Assembly: GCA_964400785.1 (NCBI GenBank)
Contig: CAYNWB010000007.1
Coordinates: 9,821 to 73,820 of the forward strand
Source of the DNA: CAVQGZ01 sp964400785
GTDB lineage: Bacteria > Actinomycetota > Actinomycetes > Jiangellales > Jiangellaceae
DNA: 64,000 nucleotides
Direction: 5' to 3'
Shown here: positions 24,632 to 34,047 of the stretch, one piece after another
Layout of the letters: each line of letters starts with the position of its first letter
How positions within the stretch are numbered: the first letter of the stretch is position 1
Position numbers and translations under genes: made by a program
The notes under the pieces: generated by a model
What the model was told of the DNA's origin: nothing
Database searches by the model: none
The model's input: the letters and a program-made list of their open reading frames with translations, nothing else

Positions 24632-26833
24632 TCACCCGGCCTCGCTCAGCCCCACCCGGGCGTGCAGCCGCCGCAGCGGGCCAGGCGCCCACCAGTTCCA
24701 CTCGCCCAGCAGCGTCATCGTGGCCGGCACGAGCAGGATGCGCACGAGCGTGGCGTCGATGAGCACCGCGATCGCCAGAGCCACGCCGGTCTGCTTGATC
24801 ACGAGCAGGTCGCCGACCACGAACCCGGCGAAGACCACCACGATGATCAGCGCGGCCGAGGTGATCACGCGGCCGGTGCGCTGCAGGCCGGCGCGTACCG
24901 CCTCGTCGTTGTCGAGCCCTGCGTCGTGGAACTCCTTGATGCGTGAGAGCAGGAACACCTCGTAGTCCATCGACAGGCCGAACGCGAAGGCGAACACGAG
25001 GATCGGGATCACCGCCTCGATGCCGCCGACCGAGGTGTAGTCGAGCAGCGACTCGAAGCGGCCGTCCTGGAAGATCCAGACCAACGCCCCGAAGCTCGCC
25101 CCCAGGCTCAGCACGATCATCACCAGGGCCTTGACCGGGATGAGCACCGACCCGGTCAGCAGGAACAGCAGGACGAACGTGGCCAGGGCGAGCCAGGCCA
25201 GCGCCACCGGCGCGTCGGCGCGGATCGTGGCGACGAAGTCGATCAACGACGCCGCCCGCCCGGTCACCCAGGTCGGGAACTCCGGCCGTTGGTCGCGGAT
25301 GTCGGCGACCACCTCGCGGGCCACGCTGCCCTGGCTGTCCCCGGCCGTGAAGACGTCGAGCACGACGACATCACCGACGGTGCGTGCCGGGGCCACGGCC
25401 TCGACCCCTGGCAGTCGCGCCACCTGCTCCCCGAACGCGTCCACGGCGCTCGGGTCGGCCTGGGCGACGACCCGCACCTGCGGGGACGCGCCGGCCGGGA
25501 AGCGCGACTGGATCTGCTCGGCGACCACCCTCTGCTCGGCGTCGGCCGGCAGCAGCTCGACGCCCGAGGAGACGAGCACCATGCGCAGCGACGGCAACGC
25601 CAGCACCACGAGCACCGCCGTGACCGCGCCGGCGACGACCCAGGGGCGCCGCTGCACAGCGCGGGCCAGCCGGCTGAAGACGCCCTCGGACGGGGGAGCG
25701 TCGCCGAACGTGTGGGCGATGCCCCCGACGAGGGGCACCCGAGACAGCAGCCCGCGGCGCGACACCCAGCGGGTCAGCAGCGACAGCAGCGCCGGCACGA
25801 GCGTCAGCGCCACGAGCATGGCCACCAGCACCACGCTCAAGGCGGCCATCCCGACGGCGCGGATGATGTCGACGTCGAAGAGCACCAGGCCCGACACGGC
25901 GATCGCCACGGTGAGCGCCGAGAACAGCACCGTCCGGCCGGCCGTGCCCATGGTCACGGCCAGGGCCCGCGCCCGGGCCTGCACGTCGGGGATGTCGTCG
26001 ACGTCGTGGTCGACCCCGATCTCCTCCCGGTAGCGGCTCACGACGAGCAGCGAGTAGTCGATGCACAGGCCCAGGCCCAGCACGGTCACCACGTTCACGA
26101 CCGAGGCGTCGAGGTCGAGCAGGTACGAGAAGGCCAGCAGGCTGCCCAGACCTCCCGCGATGGACGCGATCGCCCCGGCGATCGGCACGGACGCCGCCGC
26201 GAACCCGCCGAAGATGACGATCATGATCAGCAGGCTCAGCGGCAGTGCGACGACCTCACCGGTGCGCAGGTCGGTCTCCACCTGGCCCGTGATCTGCTCG
26301 ACGAGCAACGAGATGCCCGTCACCGTGCCGGTCGAGCCGGGCACCGCATCGGGCACGGCAGACAGCCGCTCGACGACGGCGTCGACCGTCTGCTGCTGCG
26401 CACCCTCGTCCTGCCCTGCCTGCAGCGCCACGCTGACCAGCACCGCGCGGCCATCCGTGGCGACGAAGGACGGCCCAGCGCTCGTCGGGTCGGCCACAGC
26501 GGCCACACCGTCGATGCGCGCCAGGTCAGCGGCTGCCTCGGTGAGGGCCTGGGCCAGCACGGGGTCGGCGGGGTCGACGTCGTCGAGCAGCAGCTGGTAG
26601 GTGGCCCCGGTGGGGCTGTTCTCCGCGAGAAGGTCGCGCCCCTGCGTCGACTCGCTGTCGAACTGCAGGTCGCCGCTGCGCAGCCGGTCGAACAGGGAGT
26701 CACCGAGCAGCCCGCCCACGGCGGCGGCGTACCCGACGCCGGCGACCACCACCCAGACCAGCACGACGGCCAAGGCCCGACGGGCCACGAACTCACCGAG
26801 TGACCTCACGTGGTGAGTGTGGCGGACAGGCAT
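24632..26833 (-). CDS. MMPL-family RND transporter
   Basis: 733-aa inner-membrane transporter with the MMPL/RND plan: N-terminal helix, large external loop (about 40-190), a bundle of helices, second external loop (about 410-520), and a second bundle. The proton-relay GxxxDY motifs appear twice, as GLCIDYSLLVVSRYRE and GLSMDYEVFLLSRIKE. Such proteins export lipids or hydrophobic molecules; with PIM genes in the window a lipid cargo is conceivable but unproven. The ATG at 26833 is the first start; only 29 nt separate it from divergent rarA. Confidence 0.93.
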   Translation of the reverse strand: MPVRHTHHVRSLGEFVARRALAVVLVWVVVAGVGYAAAVGGLLGDSLFDRLRSGDLQFDSESTQGRDLLAENSPTGATYQLLLDDVDPADPVLAQALTEAAADLARIDGVAAVADPTSAGPSFVATDGRAVLVSVALQAGQDEGAQQQTVDAVVERLSAVPDAVPGSTGTVTGISLLVEQITGQVETDLRTGEVVALPLSLLIMIVIFGGFAAASVPIAGAIASIAGGLGSLLAFSYLLDLDASVVNVVTVLGLGLCIDYSLLVVSRYREEIGVDHDVDDIPDVQARARALAVTMGTAGRTVLFSALTVAIAVSGLVLFDVDIIRAVGMAALSVVLVAMLVALTLVPALLSLLTRWVSRRGLLSRVPLVGGIAHTFGDAPPSEGVFSRLARAVQRRPWVVAGAVTAVLVVLALPSLRMVLVSSGVELLPADAEQRVVAEQIQSRFPAGASPQVRVVAQADPSAVDAFGEQVARLPGVEAVAPARTVGDVVVLDVFTAGDSQGSVAREVVADIRDQRPEFPTWVTGRAASLIDFVATIRADAPVALAWLALATFVLLFLLTGSVLIPVKALVMIVLSLGASFGALVWIFQDGRFESLLDYTSVGGIEAVIPILVFAFAFGLSMDYEVFLLSRIKEFHDAGLDNDEAVRAGLQRTGRVITSAALIIVVVFAGFVVGDLLVIKQTGVALAIAVLIDATLVRILLVPATMTLLGEWNWWAPGPLRRLHARVGLSEAG

Positions 26834-26848
26834 CCTGCGACGTACGCC

Positions 26849-26854
26849 TACCCT
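26849..26854 (+). promoter_or_regulatory. Candidate -10 for rarA
   Basis: TACCCT ends 8 nt before the rarA GTG at 26863 inside the 29-nt divergent gap, so the transcript would have almost no leader. No clear -35. Confidence 0.35.
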
Positions 26855-26862
26855 CGTCAGGC

Positions 26863-28167
26863 GTGGCAGACACGCTCTTCGACGCCGGCACAGGCGATGC
26901 TCCCGCCGACGTGCCGCGGCCCCTGGCGGCCCGACTGCGTCCGACCACGCTCGACGAGGTGGTGGGTCAGCGCCACCTGACCGGGCCGACCGGGCCGCTG
27001 GCCGGCCTGATGAGCGCCGGCTCGGGCACGTCCGTGGTGCTCTACGGACCGCCGGGCACCGGCAAGACCAGCCTGGCGATGCTGCTCAGCCAGAGCGCAG
27101 CCGCGCACTTCGTGGAGCTGTCCGCCGTGAACGCCGGCGTGGCCCAGGTGCGCAGCGCGATCGCCGAGGCACGGGAGCGCCTGCGCCGGCACGGCACGCC
27201 GACGGTGCTGTTCATCGACGAGGTGCACCGCTTCTCCCGCACCCAGCAGGACGCTCTGCTGCCCGCGGTGGAGAACGGCTGGGTCACTCTGGTCGCTGCC
27301 ACCACCGAGAACCCGTCCTTCAGCCTCGTCTCGCCCCTGCTGTCGCGGTCGTTGGTGCTCGAGCTCGAGCCGCTGGACGACGAGCAGCTGAGCGTGCTGC
27401 TGCACCGTGCGCTCACCGACGCCAACGGGCTCGCCGGCGCTGTGCAGCTGGACGAGGACGCGGCAGCTCACCTGCGGCGACTGGCGGCCGGGGACGGCCG
27501 TCGGCTGCTGACCCTGCTCGAGGCCTCGTGCGCCACGCTGCCCCAGGGTCGCGGCAGGCTCACGGTCGCGGCGGTCGAGCAGGTGGCGCAACGCGTCGCC
27601 CTGCGCTACGACCGGGCCGGCGACCAGCACTACGACGTGGCCAGCGCGCTGATCAAGTCCATCCGGGGCAGCGACGTCGACGCCGCCCTGCACTACCTCG
27701 CTCGGATGGCCGAGGCAGGGGAGGACCCACGGTTCCTGGCCAGGCGGCTCGTGATCTCGGCCTCCGAGGACGTCGGGCTGGCCGACCCGTCGGCGCTGCC
27801 GACGGCGGTGGCAGCAGCGTCGGCCGTGGCGCTCGTCGGTTGGCCGGAGGCGCGGATCATCCTCGCCCAGGCGGTCGTGGCGCTGGCCCTGGCACCGAAG
27901 AGCAACTCCGTCTACGCCGCGATCGAGGCGGCGATCCGGGACGTCCGTGCCACGGGTGGCGGCAGGGTGCCCACGTACCTGCGCACCGAGGCCTACCGCT
28001 ACCCGCACGACCACCCGCACGGCGTCGTGGCGCAGCAGTACCTGCCCGATGGCCTGCGGGATGTGCGCTACTACCACCCGGGCTCACGGGGTGCCGAGGC
28101 GGCGCTCGTCGAACGCTGGGACAATCTGCGCTCCATCATCCGCAGCACCGACACCGAAGGCGGCTAG
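26863..28167 (+). CDS. rarA: Replication-associated recombination protein A (AAA ATPase)
   Basis: 434-aa clamp-loader-like AAA+ ATPase acting at stalled replication forks (RarA/MgsA, WRNIP1 family). Walker A is YGPPGTGKTS, Walker B FIDEVHRFSRTQQD, then ATTENPSFSL and the C-terminal tetramerisation part with KSIRGSDVDAALHYLARM and YRYPHDHPHGVVAQQYLPD. GTG 26863 is used; the open frame upstream to 26800 has no sequence resembling the family. alaS starts 3 nt after its stop, as in mycobacteria. Confidence 0.95.
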   Translation: MADTLFDAGTGDAPADVPRPLAARLRPTTLDEVVGQRHLTGPTGPLAGLMSAGSGTSVVLYGPPGTGKTSLAMLLSQSAAAHFVELSAVNAGVAQVRSAIAEARERLRRHGTPTVLFIDEVHRFSRTQQDALLPAVENGWVTLVAATTENPSFSLVSPLLSRSLVLELEPLDDEQLSVLLHRALTDANGLAGAVQLDEDAAAHLRRLAAGDGRRLLTLLEASCATLPQGRGRLTVAAVEQVAQRVALRYDRAGDQHYDVASALIKSIRGSDVDAALHYLARMAEAGEDPRFLARRLVISASEDVGLADPSALPTAVAAASAVALVGWPEARIILAQAVVALALAPKSNSVYAAIEAAIRDVRATGGGRVPTYLRTEAYRYPHDHPHGVVAQQYLPDGLRDVRYYHPGSRGAEAALVERWDNLRSIIRSTDTEGG

Positions 28168-28170
28168 ACC

Positions 28171-30852
28171 GTGGACTCCGCACAGATCCGCACGCGCTTT
28201 CTCGACTTCTTCGCCGCCCGCGGGCACACCCTGGTGCCGTCGGCGTCGCTGATCCTCGACGACCCGACGCTGCTGTTCGTCAACGCCGGCATGGTGCCCT
28301 TCAAGCCGTACTTCCTCGGTCAGGAGACCCCGCCGTACCCACGAGCGACCAGCGTGCAGAAGGTCGTGCGGACCAACGACATCGAGGAGGTCGGTCGCAC
28401 CACCCGGCACGCCTCGTTCTTCCAGATGGCCGGCAACTTCTCGTTCGGCGACTACTTCAAGGAGACCGCGATCCCGCTGGCGTGGCAGCTGCTGACCACC
28501 CCGGTTGCCGACGGCGGCTACGGCTTCGACCCCGACCGCATCTGGGCCACCGTCTACCACGACGACGACGAGGCCGAGCGCATCTGGCGTGAGGTGGTGG
28601 GTCTGCCCGCAGAGCGCATCCAGAGGCGGGGGATGGCGGACAACTACTGGTCGATGGGAGTGCCGGGACCGTGCGGGCCGTGCTCGGAGATCTACTACGA
28701 CCGCGGCCCCGAGTACGGGCGTGAGGGCGGGCCGGTCGCCGACGAGGACCGCTACCTCGAGGTGTGGAACCTCGTCTTCATGCAGTACGAGCGCGGCGGT
28801 GGCCCGGCCAAGGAGGGCTTCGAGATCCTCGGCGACCTGCCGGCGCGCAACATCGACACCGGTATGGGGCTGGAGCGCATGGCGGCCCTGCTGCAGGGCG
28901 TGGACAACATCTACGAGATCGACACCAGCCGCATGGTGCTCGACCGGGCCACCCAGCTGTCCGGACGCTCCTACGGCTCCGACGAGAAGGACGATGTGGC
29001 CCTGCGCGTCGTCACCGACCACACCCGCACCGCCGTGATGCTGATCAGCGATGGGGTGACCCCGGGCAACGAGGGTCGGGGCTACGTCCTGCGACGCATG
29101 ATGCGCCGCGTGGTGCGCTCGATGCGGTTGCTCGGCGCCACCGAGCCCACCCTGCGCGACCTGTGCGACGCCACCATCGAGGCCATGGCCCCCCAGTACC
29201 CCGAGCTGCGGGCCGAGCGAGCCCGCATCCTCTCTGTCGTCGAGGACGAGGAGCACTCATTCGCCGGCACGTTGCGCGCCGGCACGCAGCTGTTCGACCA
29301 GGCCGCCGAGCAGGTCAAGGCCGGCGGTCGCACCCGGGTGCCGGGCGAGACGGCGTTCCGGCTGCACGACACGTTCGGCTTCCCCATCGACCTGACGCTC
29401 GAGATGGCGGCCGAGGCGGGCCTGAACGTCGACACCGACGAGTTCGAGCGCCTGATGGCCCAGCAGCGTGACCGGGCCAAGGCCGATGCGCGAGCCAAGA
29501 AGCAGGGCCATGCCGACACCTCGGTGTACCGCGAGGTCGCCGACGCCCTGGGCGCCGCGGTCAGCTTCACCGGGTACGACTCGGTGGCGGACGAGGCCAC
29601 CGTGCGCGGGCTGGTGCTCGCCGGGGCGCCCGTGCCCGCCGTGGTCGAGGGTGACGAGGTCGAGGTGGTGCTCGACCGCACCCCGTTCTACGCCGAGGCG
29701 GGTGGTCAGCTGGCCGACCGGGGCCGCATCGAGCTGGCGTCGGGAGCCGTGCTGCAGGTCGACGACGTGCAGGCCCCCATCGGCGGCCTGGTGGTGCACC
29801 GAGCCCGCGTGCTGTCCGGAGAGGTGGAGCTCGGCCAGTCCGCCCGCGCGGCCGTCGACGTCGAGCGCCGCATGGCCATCTCGCGTGCCCACACCGCGAC
29901 GCACATGCTGCACAAGGCCTTTCGTGAGGCGCTCGGCGACACCGCCGCTCAGGCAGGGTCGGAGAACGCACCCGGTCGGCTTCGCTTCGACTTCAGCGCG
30001 TCGGGCCCGGTGACCCCCGGCGTGCTCACCGACGTGCAGGACAGGGTGAACTCCCTCGTGGAGGCCGACCTGGGGGTGCGGGCAGAGGTCATGGACATCG
30101 CCCAGGCACGCCAGACCGGCGCGATGGCCCTGTTCGGCGAGAAGTACGGCGACGAGGTGCGCGTGATCTCCGTCGGGGACTGGGCACGCGAGCTGTGCGG
30201 TGGCACCCATGCCCAGCGTTCGGGGCAGCTCGGCCTGGTCACGGTGCTCGGCGAGCAGTCCATCGGGCAGGGGGTGCGCCGCGTCGAGGCGCTGGTCGGT
30301 CTCGACGCCTTTCGCTTCCTGGCGCGCGAGCACGCGCTGGTCTCGCAGCTCACCGAGGCGTTGAAGGTGCGCTCGGAGGAGCTGCCCGACCGAGTGGCCA
30401 CGTTGGTGGAGCGTCTGCGCGGTGCCGAGCGCGAGCTGGAGCGGCTGCGGGCCGGCGCCGTGCTCGCGGCGGCAGCCGGGGTGGCGGCCGGGGCGGTCGA
30501 CGCCGGGCCCGCGCTCGTGGCCGCCCACCGGGTTCCCGACGGCACCGACAGCGACGACCTGCGGCGGCTCGCGCAGGACGTGCTGGCGCGGATGCCCGGG
30601 CAGCGGCCCTGCGTCGTCGTCGTGGCCGGGGTCGCCAAGGGCCGCCCGAGCACGGTCGTCGCCGTGAACCCCGCCGCACGCGAGGTCGGGCTGCGGGCCC
30701 GCGACCTGGTGCGCAGCGTCTCCGGCGCTCTCGGCGGCGGCGGTGGGGGCAAGGACGACATCGCGCAGGGAGGCGGTACGGACGCCTCGGCGGTGGACCC
30801 CACGCTCGCCGACGTGCCGAACCTCGTCCGTCGCAGCGTGGCCACCGCGTGA
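28171..30852 (+). CDS. alaS: Alanine--tRNA ligase
   Basis: 893 aa, standard length. Catalytic domain includes VQKVVRTNDIEEVGRTTRH and NIDTGMGLERMAALLQG. The editing domain has the zinc site H574-TAT-H578 with C676 and H680 in CGGTH, needed to remove mischarged Ser/Gly. The C-Ala domain ends with a Gly-rich GGGGGGKDDIAQGGG stretch. GTG 28171 directly follows the rarA stop; ruvX overlaps the alaS stop by GTGA. Confidence 0.97.
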   Translation: MDSAQIRTRFLDFFAARGHTLVPSASLILDDPTLLFVNAGMVPFKPYFLGQETPPYPRATSVQKVVRTNDIEEVGRTTRHASFFQMAGNFSFGDYFKETAIPLAWQLLTTPVADGGYGFDPDRIWATVYHDDDEAERIWREVVGLPAERIQRRGMADNYWSMGVPGPCGPCSEIYYDRGPEYGREGGPVADEDRYLEVWNLVFMQYERGGGPAKEGFEILGDLPARNIDTGMGLERMAALLQGVDNIYEIDTSRMVLDRATQLSGRSYGSDEKDDVALRVVTDHTRTAVMLISDGVTPGNEGRGYVLRRMMRRVVRSMRLLGATEPTLRDLCDATIEAMAPQYPELRAERARILSVVEDEEHSFAGTLRAGTQLFDQAAEQVKAGGRTRVPGETAFRLHDTFGFPIDLTLEMAAEAGLNVDTDEFERLMAQQRDRAKADARAKKQGHADTSVYREVADALGAAVSFTGYDSVADEATVRGLVLAGAPVPAVVEGDEVEVVLDRTPFYAEAGGQLADRGRIELASGAVLQVDDVQAPIGGLVVHRARVLSGEVELGQSARAAVDVERRMAISRAHTATHMLHKAFREALGDTAAQAGSENAPGRLRFDFSASGPVTPGVLTDVQDRVNSLVEADLGVRAEVMDIAQARQTGAMALFGEKYGDEVRVISVGDWARELCGGTHAQRSGQLGLVTVLGEQSIGQGVRRVEALVGLDAFRFLAREHALVSQLTEALKVRSEELPDRVATLVERLRGAERELERLRAGAVLAAAAGVAAGAVDAGPALVAAHRVPDGTDSDDLRRLAQDVLARMPGQRPCVVVVAGVAKGRPSTVVAVNPAAREVGLRARDLVRSVSGALGGGGGGKDDIAQGGGTDASAVDPTLADVPNLVRRSVATA

Positions 30853-31370
30853 CGCAACCTGCGTCGGGGCCCCTGCTCGGCATCGACGTCGGCACGGTGC
30901 GCATCGGTGTCGCCGTCAGCGACGCCGCCGGCCTGCTGGCCGTCCCGGTCACCACTGTGCGTCGAGGACGAGGCGATCTCGACGCGATCGCCGACCTCGC
31001 TGCGGAGCGTGGCGTGACTGGCCTGATCGTGGGTCTGCCCCTTACCCTGAGCGGCCAGGAGGGACCGGCCGCCCAGGCCAGCCGCGAGTTCGCGGTGAAC
31101 CTGGCTCGGCGGGTTGCTCCGACACCGGTGCGGCTCGTGGACGAGAGGTTGACGACTGCGGGCGCGTCGCGGGGTCTGCGGGACGCTGGGGTCAGCGGTC
31201 GGCAGGCGCGGCACGTGGTGGACCAGGTCGCGGCGACGGCGATCCTGCAGGGGGCGCTGGACATGGGGCGTACCGCCGGGAGACCGGTCGGTGAGCCGGT
31301 GCAGGCGCCCCCGACGCACACCACGAGAGCCGCCGAGCCCCCCGCCGCCGACGAGACGAGGACCAGATGA
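30849..31370 (+). CDS. ruvX: YqgF/RuvX family RNase H-fold nuclease
   Basis: 173 aa with the RNase H-like fold start LLGIDVGTVRIGVAVSD, the GLPLTLSGQEG and VDERLTT segments and a terminal Asp in HVVDQVAATAIL, the acidic residues expected of YqgF. Family members process pre-16S rRNA 5' ends and have been proposed as alternative Holliday resolvases. A charged, Pro-rich tail of about 35 residues follows the domain. GTG 30849 overlaps the alaS stop; mltG overlaps its own stop by ATGA. Confidence 0.93.
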   Translation: MTQPASGPLLGIDVGTVRIGVAVSDAAGLLAVPVTTVRRGRGDLDAIADLAAERGVTGLIVGLPLTLSGQEGPAAQASREFAVNLARRVAPTPVRLVDERLTTAGASRGLRDAGVSGRQARHVVDQVAATAILQGALDMGRTAGRPVGEPVQAPPTHTTRAAEPPAADETRTR

Positions 31371-32521
31371 GCCAGTTCGGCCTGATCCCGGACGCCGACG
31401 AGCACGTCGTCGAGAGCCACGCTCGGCCGTCCCACCGGCGCCGCCGTCGGCGGCACAGCAGCTGGCTCGCGGTGCTCGTGTCCGTGGCCGTGGTCGGTGC
31501 CCTGGCCGCCGGCGTCGCGATCGCCGGCCAGTCGTTGCTGGGCAGGATCGGGGACGTGCTGACCTCGGGGCCCGAGGACTACCCCGGCCCGGGGTCGGCG
31601 ACCACCGTCGCCGTCGTGGTCGACGAGGGCGACTCCGCCTCCGACATCGCGCTGAGCCTCGTCGCCTCGGACGTGGTTGCCAGTGCCGAGGCGTTCGTGG
31701 CCGCCGCGGCCCGCGACGCGGCGTCCACCGGCATCCAGCCCGGCACCTACGAGATGCAGCAACGACTGCCGGCGGCCGACGCCCTCGCCATCCTGGTCGA
31801 CCCCGCCAACCGCATCGTCGACGGCGTGCTGGTGCGGGAGGGTCTGCGCGTCGAGCAGGTGCTCGCGGCCTTCGAGCAGCAGGCGGGCATGGACCCCGGC
31901 GCCCTCGCCGCCGCCGTCACGCAGCCGGACGAGATCGGGCTGCCCCCGGAGGCCGAGGGCTCGGCCGAGGGGTTCCTGTTCCCTGCCACCTACGAGGTGC
32001 AGCCTTCGACCACCGAGGTCGAGGCGCTGCGGGCGATGACGAGCACGTACGCACGCACCGCCGAGGAGCTCGGGCTGGCCGAGGGCGCGGCAGCACTCGG
32101 CTACACCCCCCGCGAGATCGTCACGATCGCCTCGATCATCCAGGCCGAGGCCCGCCTGCCCGAAGACTTCGCGAAGGTGGCACGCGTCATCTACAACCGG
32201 CTCGACGACGGTGAGATCCTCGCCATGGACTCGACCGTGGCGTTCGCCAACGACGTGTACACGGTGTTCACCAGCGACGAGCAGCGGGCCGTCGACTCCC
32301 CGTACAACACCTACCGCGTCGCCGGCCTGCCTCCGGGCCCCATCAACTCACCGGGCGCCGACGCGCTGCGGGCCGCGCTCGAGCCCGCCGAAGGCCCGTG
32401 GCGCTACTTCGTGACGGTGAACCTCGACACGGGCGAGATGAAGTACGCCGAGACCCTCGCCGAGCACGAGCGCAACGTCGCGCAGGCGCAGCAGGACGGC
32501 TTCGGCCGGGAGAGCACCTGA
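31367..32521 (+). CDS. mltG: Endolytic murein transglycosylase MltG
   Basis: 384-aa YceG-family enzyme that cuts nascent glycan strands at the outer face of the membrane. Basic cytoplasmic head (RRRRRRHSS), a single membrane helix at about 35-57, a LysM-like region, and the catalytic domain with E261 in ASIIQAEAR and the signature YRVAGLPPGPINSPG. Sits in the conserved alaS-ruvX-mltG-aroE order. The stop codon overlaps the apparent CTG start of aroE. Confidence 0.94.
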   Translation: MSQFGLIPDADEHVVESHARPSHRRRRRRHSSWLAVLVSVAVVGALAAGVAIAGQSLLGRIGDVLTSGPEDYPGPGSATTVAVVVDEGDSASDIALSLVASDVVASAEAFVAAAARDAASTGIQPGTYEMQQRLPAADALAILVDPANRIVDGVLVREGLRVEQVLAAFEQQAGMDPGALAAAVTQPDEIGLPPEAEGSAEGFLFPATYEVQPSTTEVEALRAMTSTYARTAEELGLAEGAAALGYTPREIVTIASIIQAEARLPEDFAKVARVIYNRLDDGEILAMDSTVAFANDVYTVFTSDEQRAVDSPYNTYRVAGLPPGPINSPGADALRAALEPAEGPWRYFVTVNLDTGEMKYAETLAEHERNVAQAQQDGFGREST

Positions 32522-33336
32522 GCGACCCGGCCCTGCGGTCGGCCGTCCGGCGCTGCGCGGTGGTCGGCTCGCCCATCGCGCACTCGCTGAGCCCGGCCCT
32601 GCACCGGGCCGCCTACGCACACCTGGGTCTGGGCTGGACGTACGAGGCCCGGCAGGTCGAACGCGACGAGATGGCTGCGTTCGTCGACAGCCTGGACGCC
32701 ACGTGGCGAGGGCTGTCGGTCACCATGCCCCTGAAGCAGGCGGCCGTCGAGGTGGCGACCGTGCTCGTCGACCCCGTGCCGGCGCTCGGCGTGGCCAACA
32801 CGCTCGTGCTCGACGGGGACGTCCGCACCGCCCTCAACACCGATGTTCCCGGCATGCGGGCTGCCCTGGTCGAAGCCGGCTGCACCACGGTGCCGTCCGC
32901 CACCGTTCTCGGCGGGGGCGCCACCGCGCGGGCAGCGGTGGCCGCCCTGGCTCCGCTGACCTCGCAGGTGGTGGCCTGTGTGCGGGCTCCGGGGCGAGCC
33001 GCGCACCTGGCAGAGGTGGCCGAGCGCGTCGGCGTCGGCCTGACCCTCGCCCCCTGGGAGTCCGTCCCTCGACACCTGCGTGCCCCACTGGTGGTCTCGA
33101 CCACCCCGTCCGGCGTCACCGACGTGTGGGTGCGGGACGTGCCCCGCGGTGCCGGCACGCTGTTCGACGTCGTCTACGACCCGTGGCCGACGGCGCTGGC
33201 GGCGGCGTGGGCCCGCAGCGGTGGACGGGTGCTCAGCGGCCTCGACCTTCTCGTGCACCAGGCGCTCGGTCAGGTCGAGGCCATGACCGGGCGCACCGTG
33301 CCGCTCGCGGTGCTGCGCCGCGCGGTGGCGTCGTGA
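32518..33336 (+). CDS. aroE: Shikimate dehydrogenase, apparent CTG start
   Basis: Reduces 3-dehydroshikimate to shikimate with NADPH. From CTG 32518 the protein has 272 aa, with GSPIAHSLSP near the start, K73 (SVTMPLK) and D109 (NTDVPG) as the catalytic pair, and the glycine loop GGGATARAAVAAL. No ATG, GTG or TTG lies between the mltG stop and GTG 32560; starting there would remove the first beta strand (RRCAVVG). CTG 32518 has GGGAG 5 nt upstream and a CTGA overlap with the mltG stop, the same arrangement as its neighbours with ATGA/GTGA. Start codon choice is therefore inferred. Confidence 0.9.
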   Translation: MSDPALRSAVRRCAVVGSPIAHSLSPALHRAAYAHLGLGWTYEARQVERDEMAAFVDSLDATWRGLSVTMPLKQAAVEVATVLVDPVPALGVANTLVLDGDVRTALNTDVPGMRAALVEAGCTTVPSATVLGGGATARAAVAALAPLTSQVVACVRAPGRAAHLAEVAERVGVGLTLAPWESVPRHLRAPLVVSTTPSGVTDVWVRDVPRGAGTLFDVVYDPWPTALAAAWARSGGRVLSGLDLLVHQALGQVEAMTGRTVPLAVLRRAVAS

Positions 33337-34025
33337 CAGCCGCCTGGGTCGTGGGGTCCGCGGTGGTCAGCGGGCTGGCCGGCTGGACCCTGCCGGGCGT
33401 GATCGCCCGGCTGCCCGAGCGAGACCCCGACGACACCACTACCTACTCCCTCATCGCCGCGCCGCCGCGCCTGCCGGCGGTGCTCGCCGGGGTCGCAGCA
33501 CTCGTCGGTGCCCTGCTCGGCTGGGCCCGCGCCGGCGAGCCCGACCTCGTGGCGTTCCTCGTGCTGGGCGTGCTGGGCACCGGCATGGGCTACGTCGACG
33601 TCCGGCGTCACCTGCTGCCCGACAGGTTCACGGTGCCCGCGCTGCTCGCCGGTGGGGTGCTGCTGGGTGCCGCGGCGTTGGTCGGTGGGGACGACGCGGC
33701 GACCTCGTACGCGCGTGCGTGGGCATGCGCCGGCGCCCTGCTGCTGATGTACCTGGTGCTGGCCCTGCTCTACCCGGCGGGGCTGGGGCTGGGAGACGTC
33801 AAGCTGGCCGGGGCCCTCGGTCTGCACCTGGGGTGGCTGGGGTGGTCGTTCCCGGTGGTCGGCACCGTCGCGGCCTTTCTCGTCGGCGGGGTGGTGAGCC
33901 TGGGGCTGCTGCTGACCCGTCGCGCCACCCGTCGCACAGCGATCCCCTTCGGTCCGTCGATGCTCGCCGGCGCATTGGTCGCCGTGCTGTGGGCCGAGCC
34001 GATCACCACGTGGTACCTCGGCTGA
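33333..34025 (+). CDS. Prepilin-peptidase-like membrane aspartyl protease (A24 family)
   Basis: 230-aa multi-helix membrane protein with both aspartates of type IV prepilin peptidases: the first in YVDVRRHLLPD and the second in GLGLGDVKLAG (GxGxGD). It lacks the N-terminal cysteine-rich methyltransferase domain of classical PilD. It may process pilin-like or secretion-system signal peptides encoded elsewhere; no pilus genes are in this window. GTG 33333 overlaps the aroE stop. Its place between aroE and aroC recurs in actinobacteria. Confidence 0.88.
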   Translation: MTAAWVVGSAVVSGLAGWTLPGVIARLPERDPDDTTTYSLIAAPPRLPAVLAGVAALVGALLGWARAGEPDLVAFLVLGVLGTGMGYVDVRRHLLPDRFTVPALLAGGVLLGAAALVGGDDAATSYARAWACAGALLLMYLVLALLYPAGLGLGDVKLAGALGLHLGWLGWSFPVVGTVAAFLVGGVVSLGLLLTRRATRRTAIPFGPSMLAGALVAVLWAEPITTWYLG

Positions 34026-34047
34026 GCAGCGTGGGAGGATGTCGCAT

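Noticed and set aside
30740..30770. Gly-run near the end of alaS as a frameshift
   Set aside because: The frame is continuous and the C-terminal AlaRS ending follows normally; Gly-rich DHHA1 endings are typical.
32560..32562. GTG as the start of aroE
   Set aside because: It would remove the strand RRCAVVG before GSPIAHSLSP and has no ribosome binding site.
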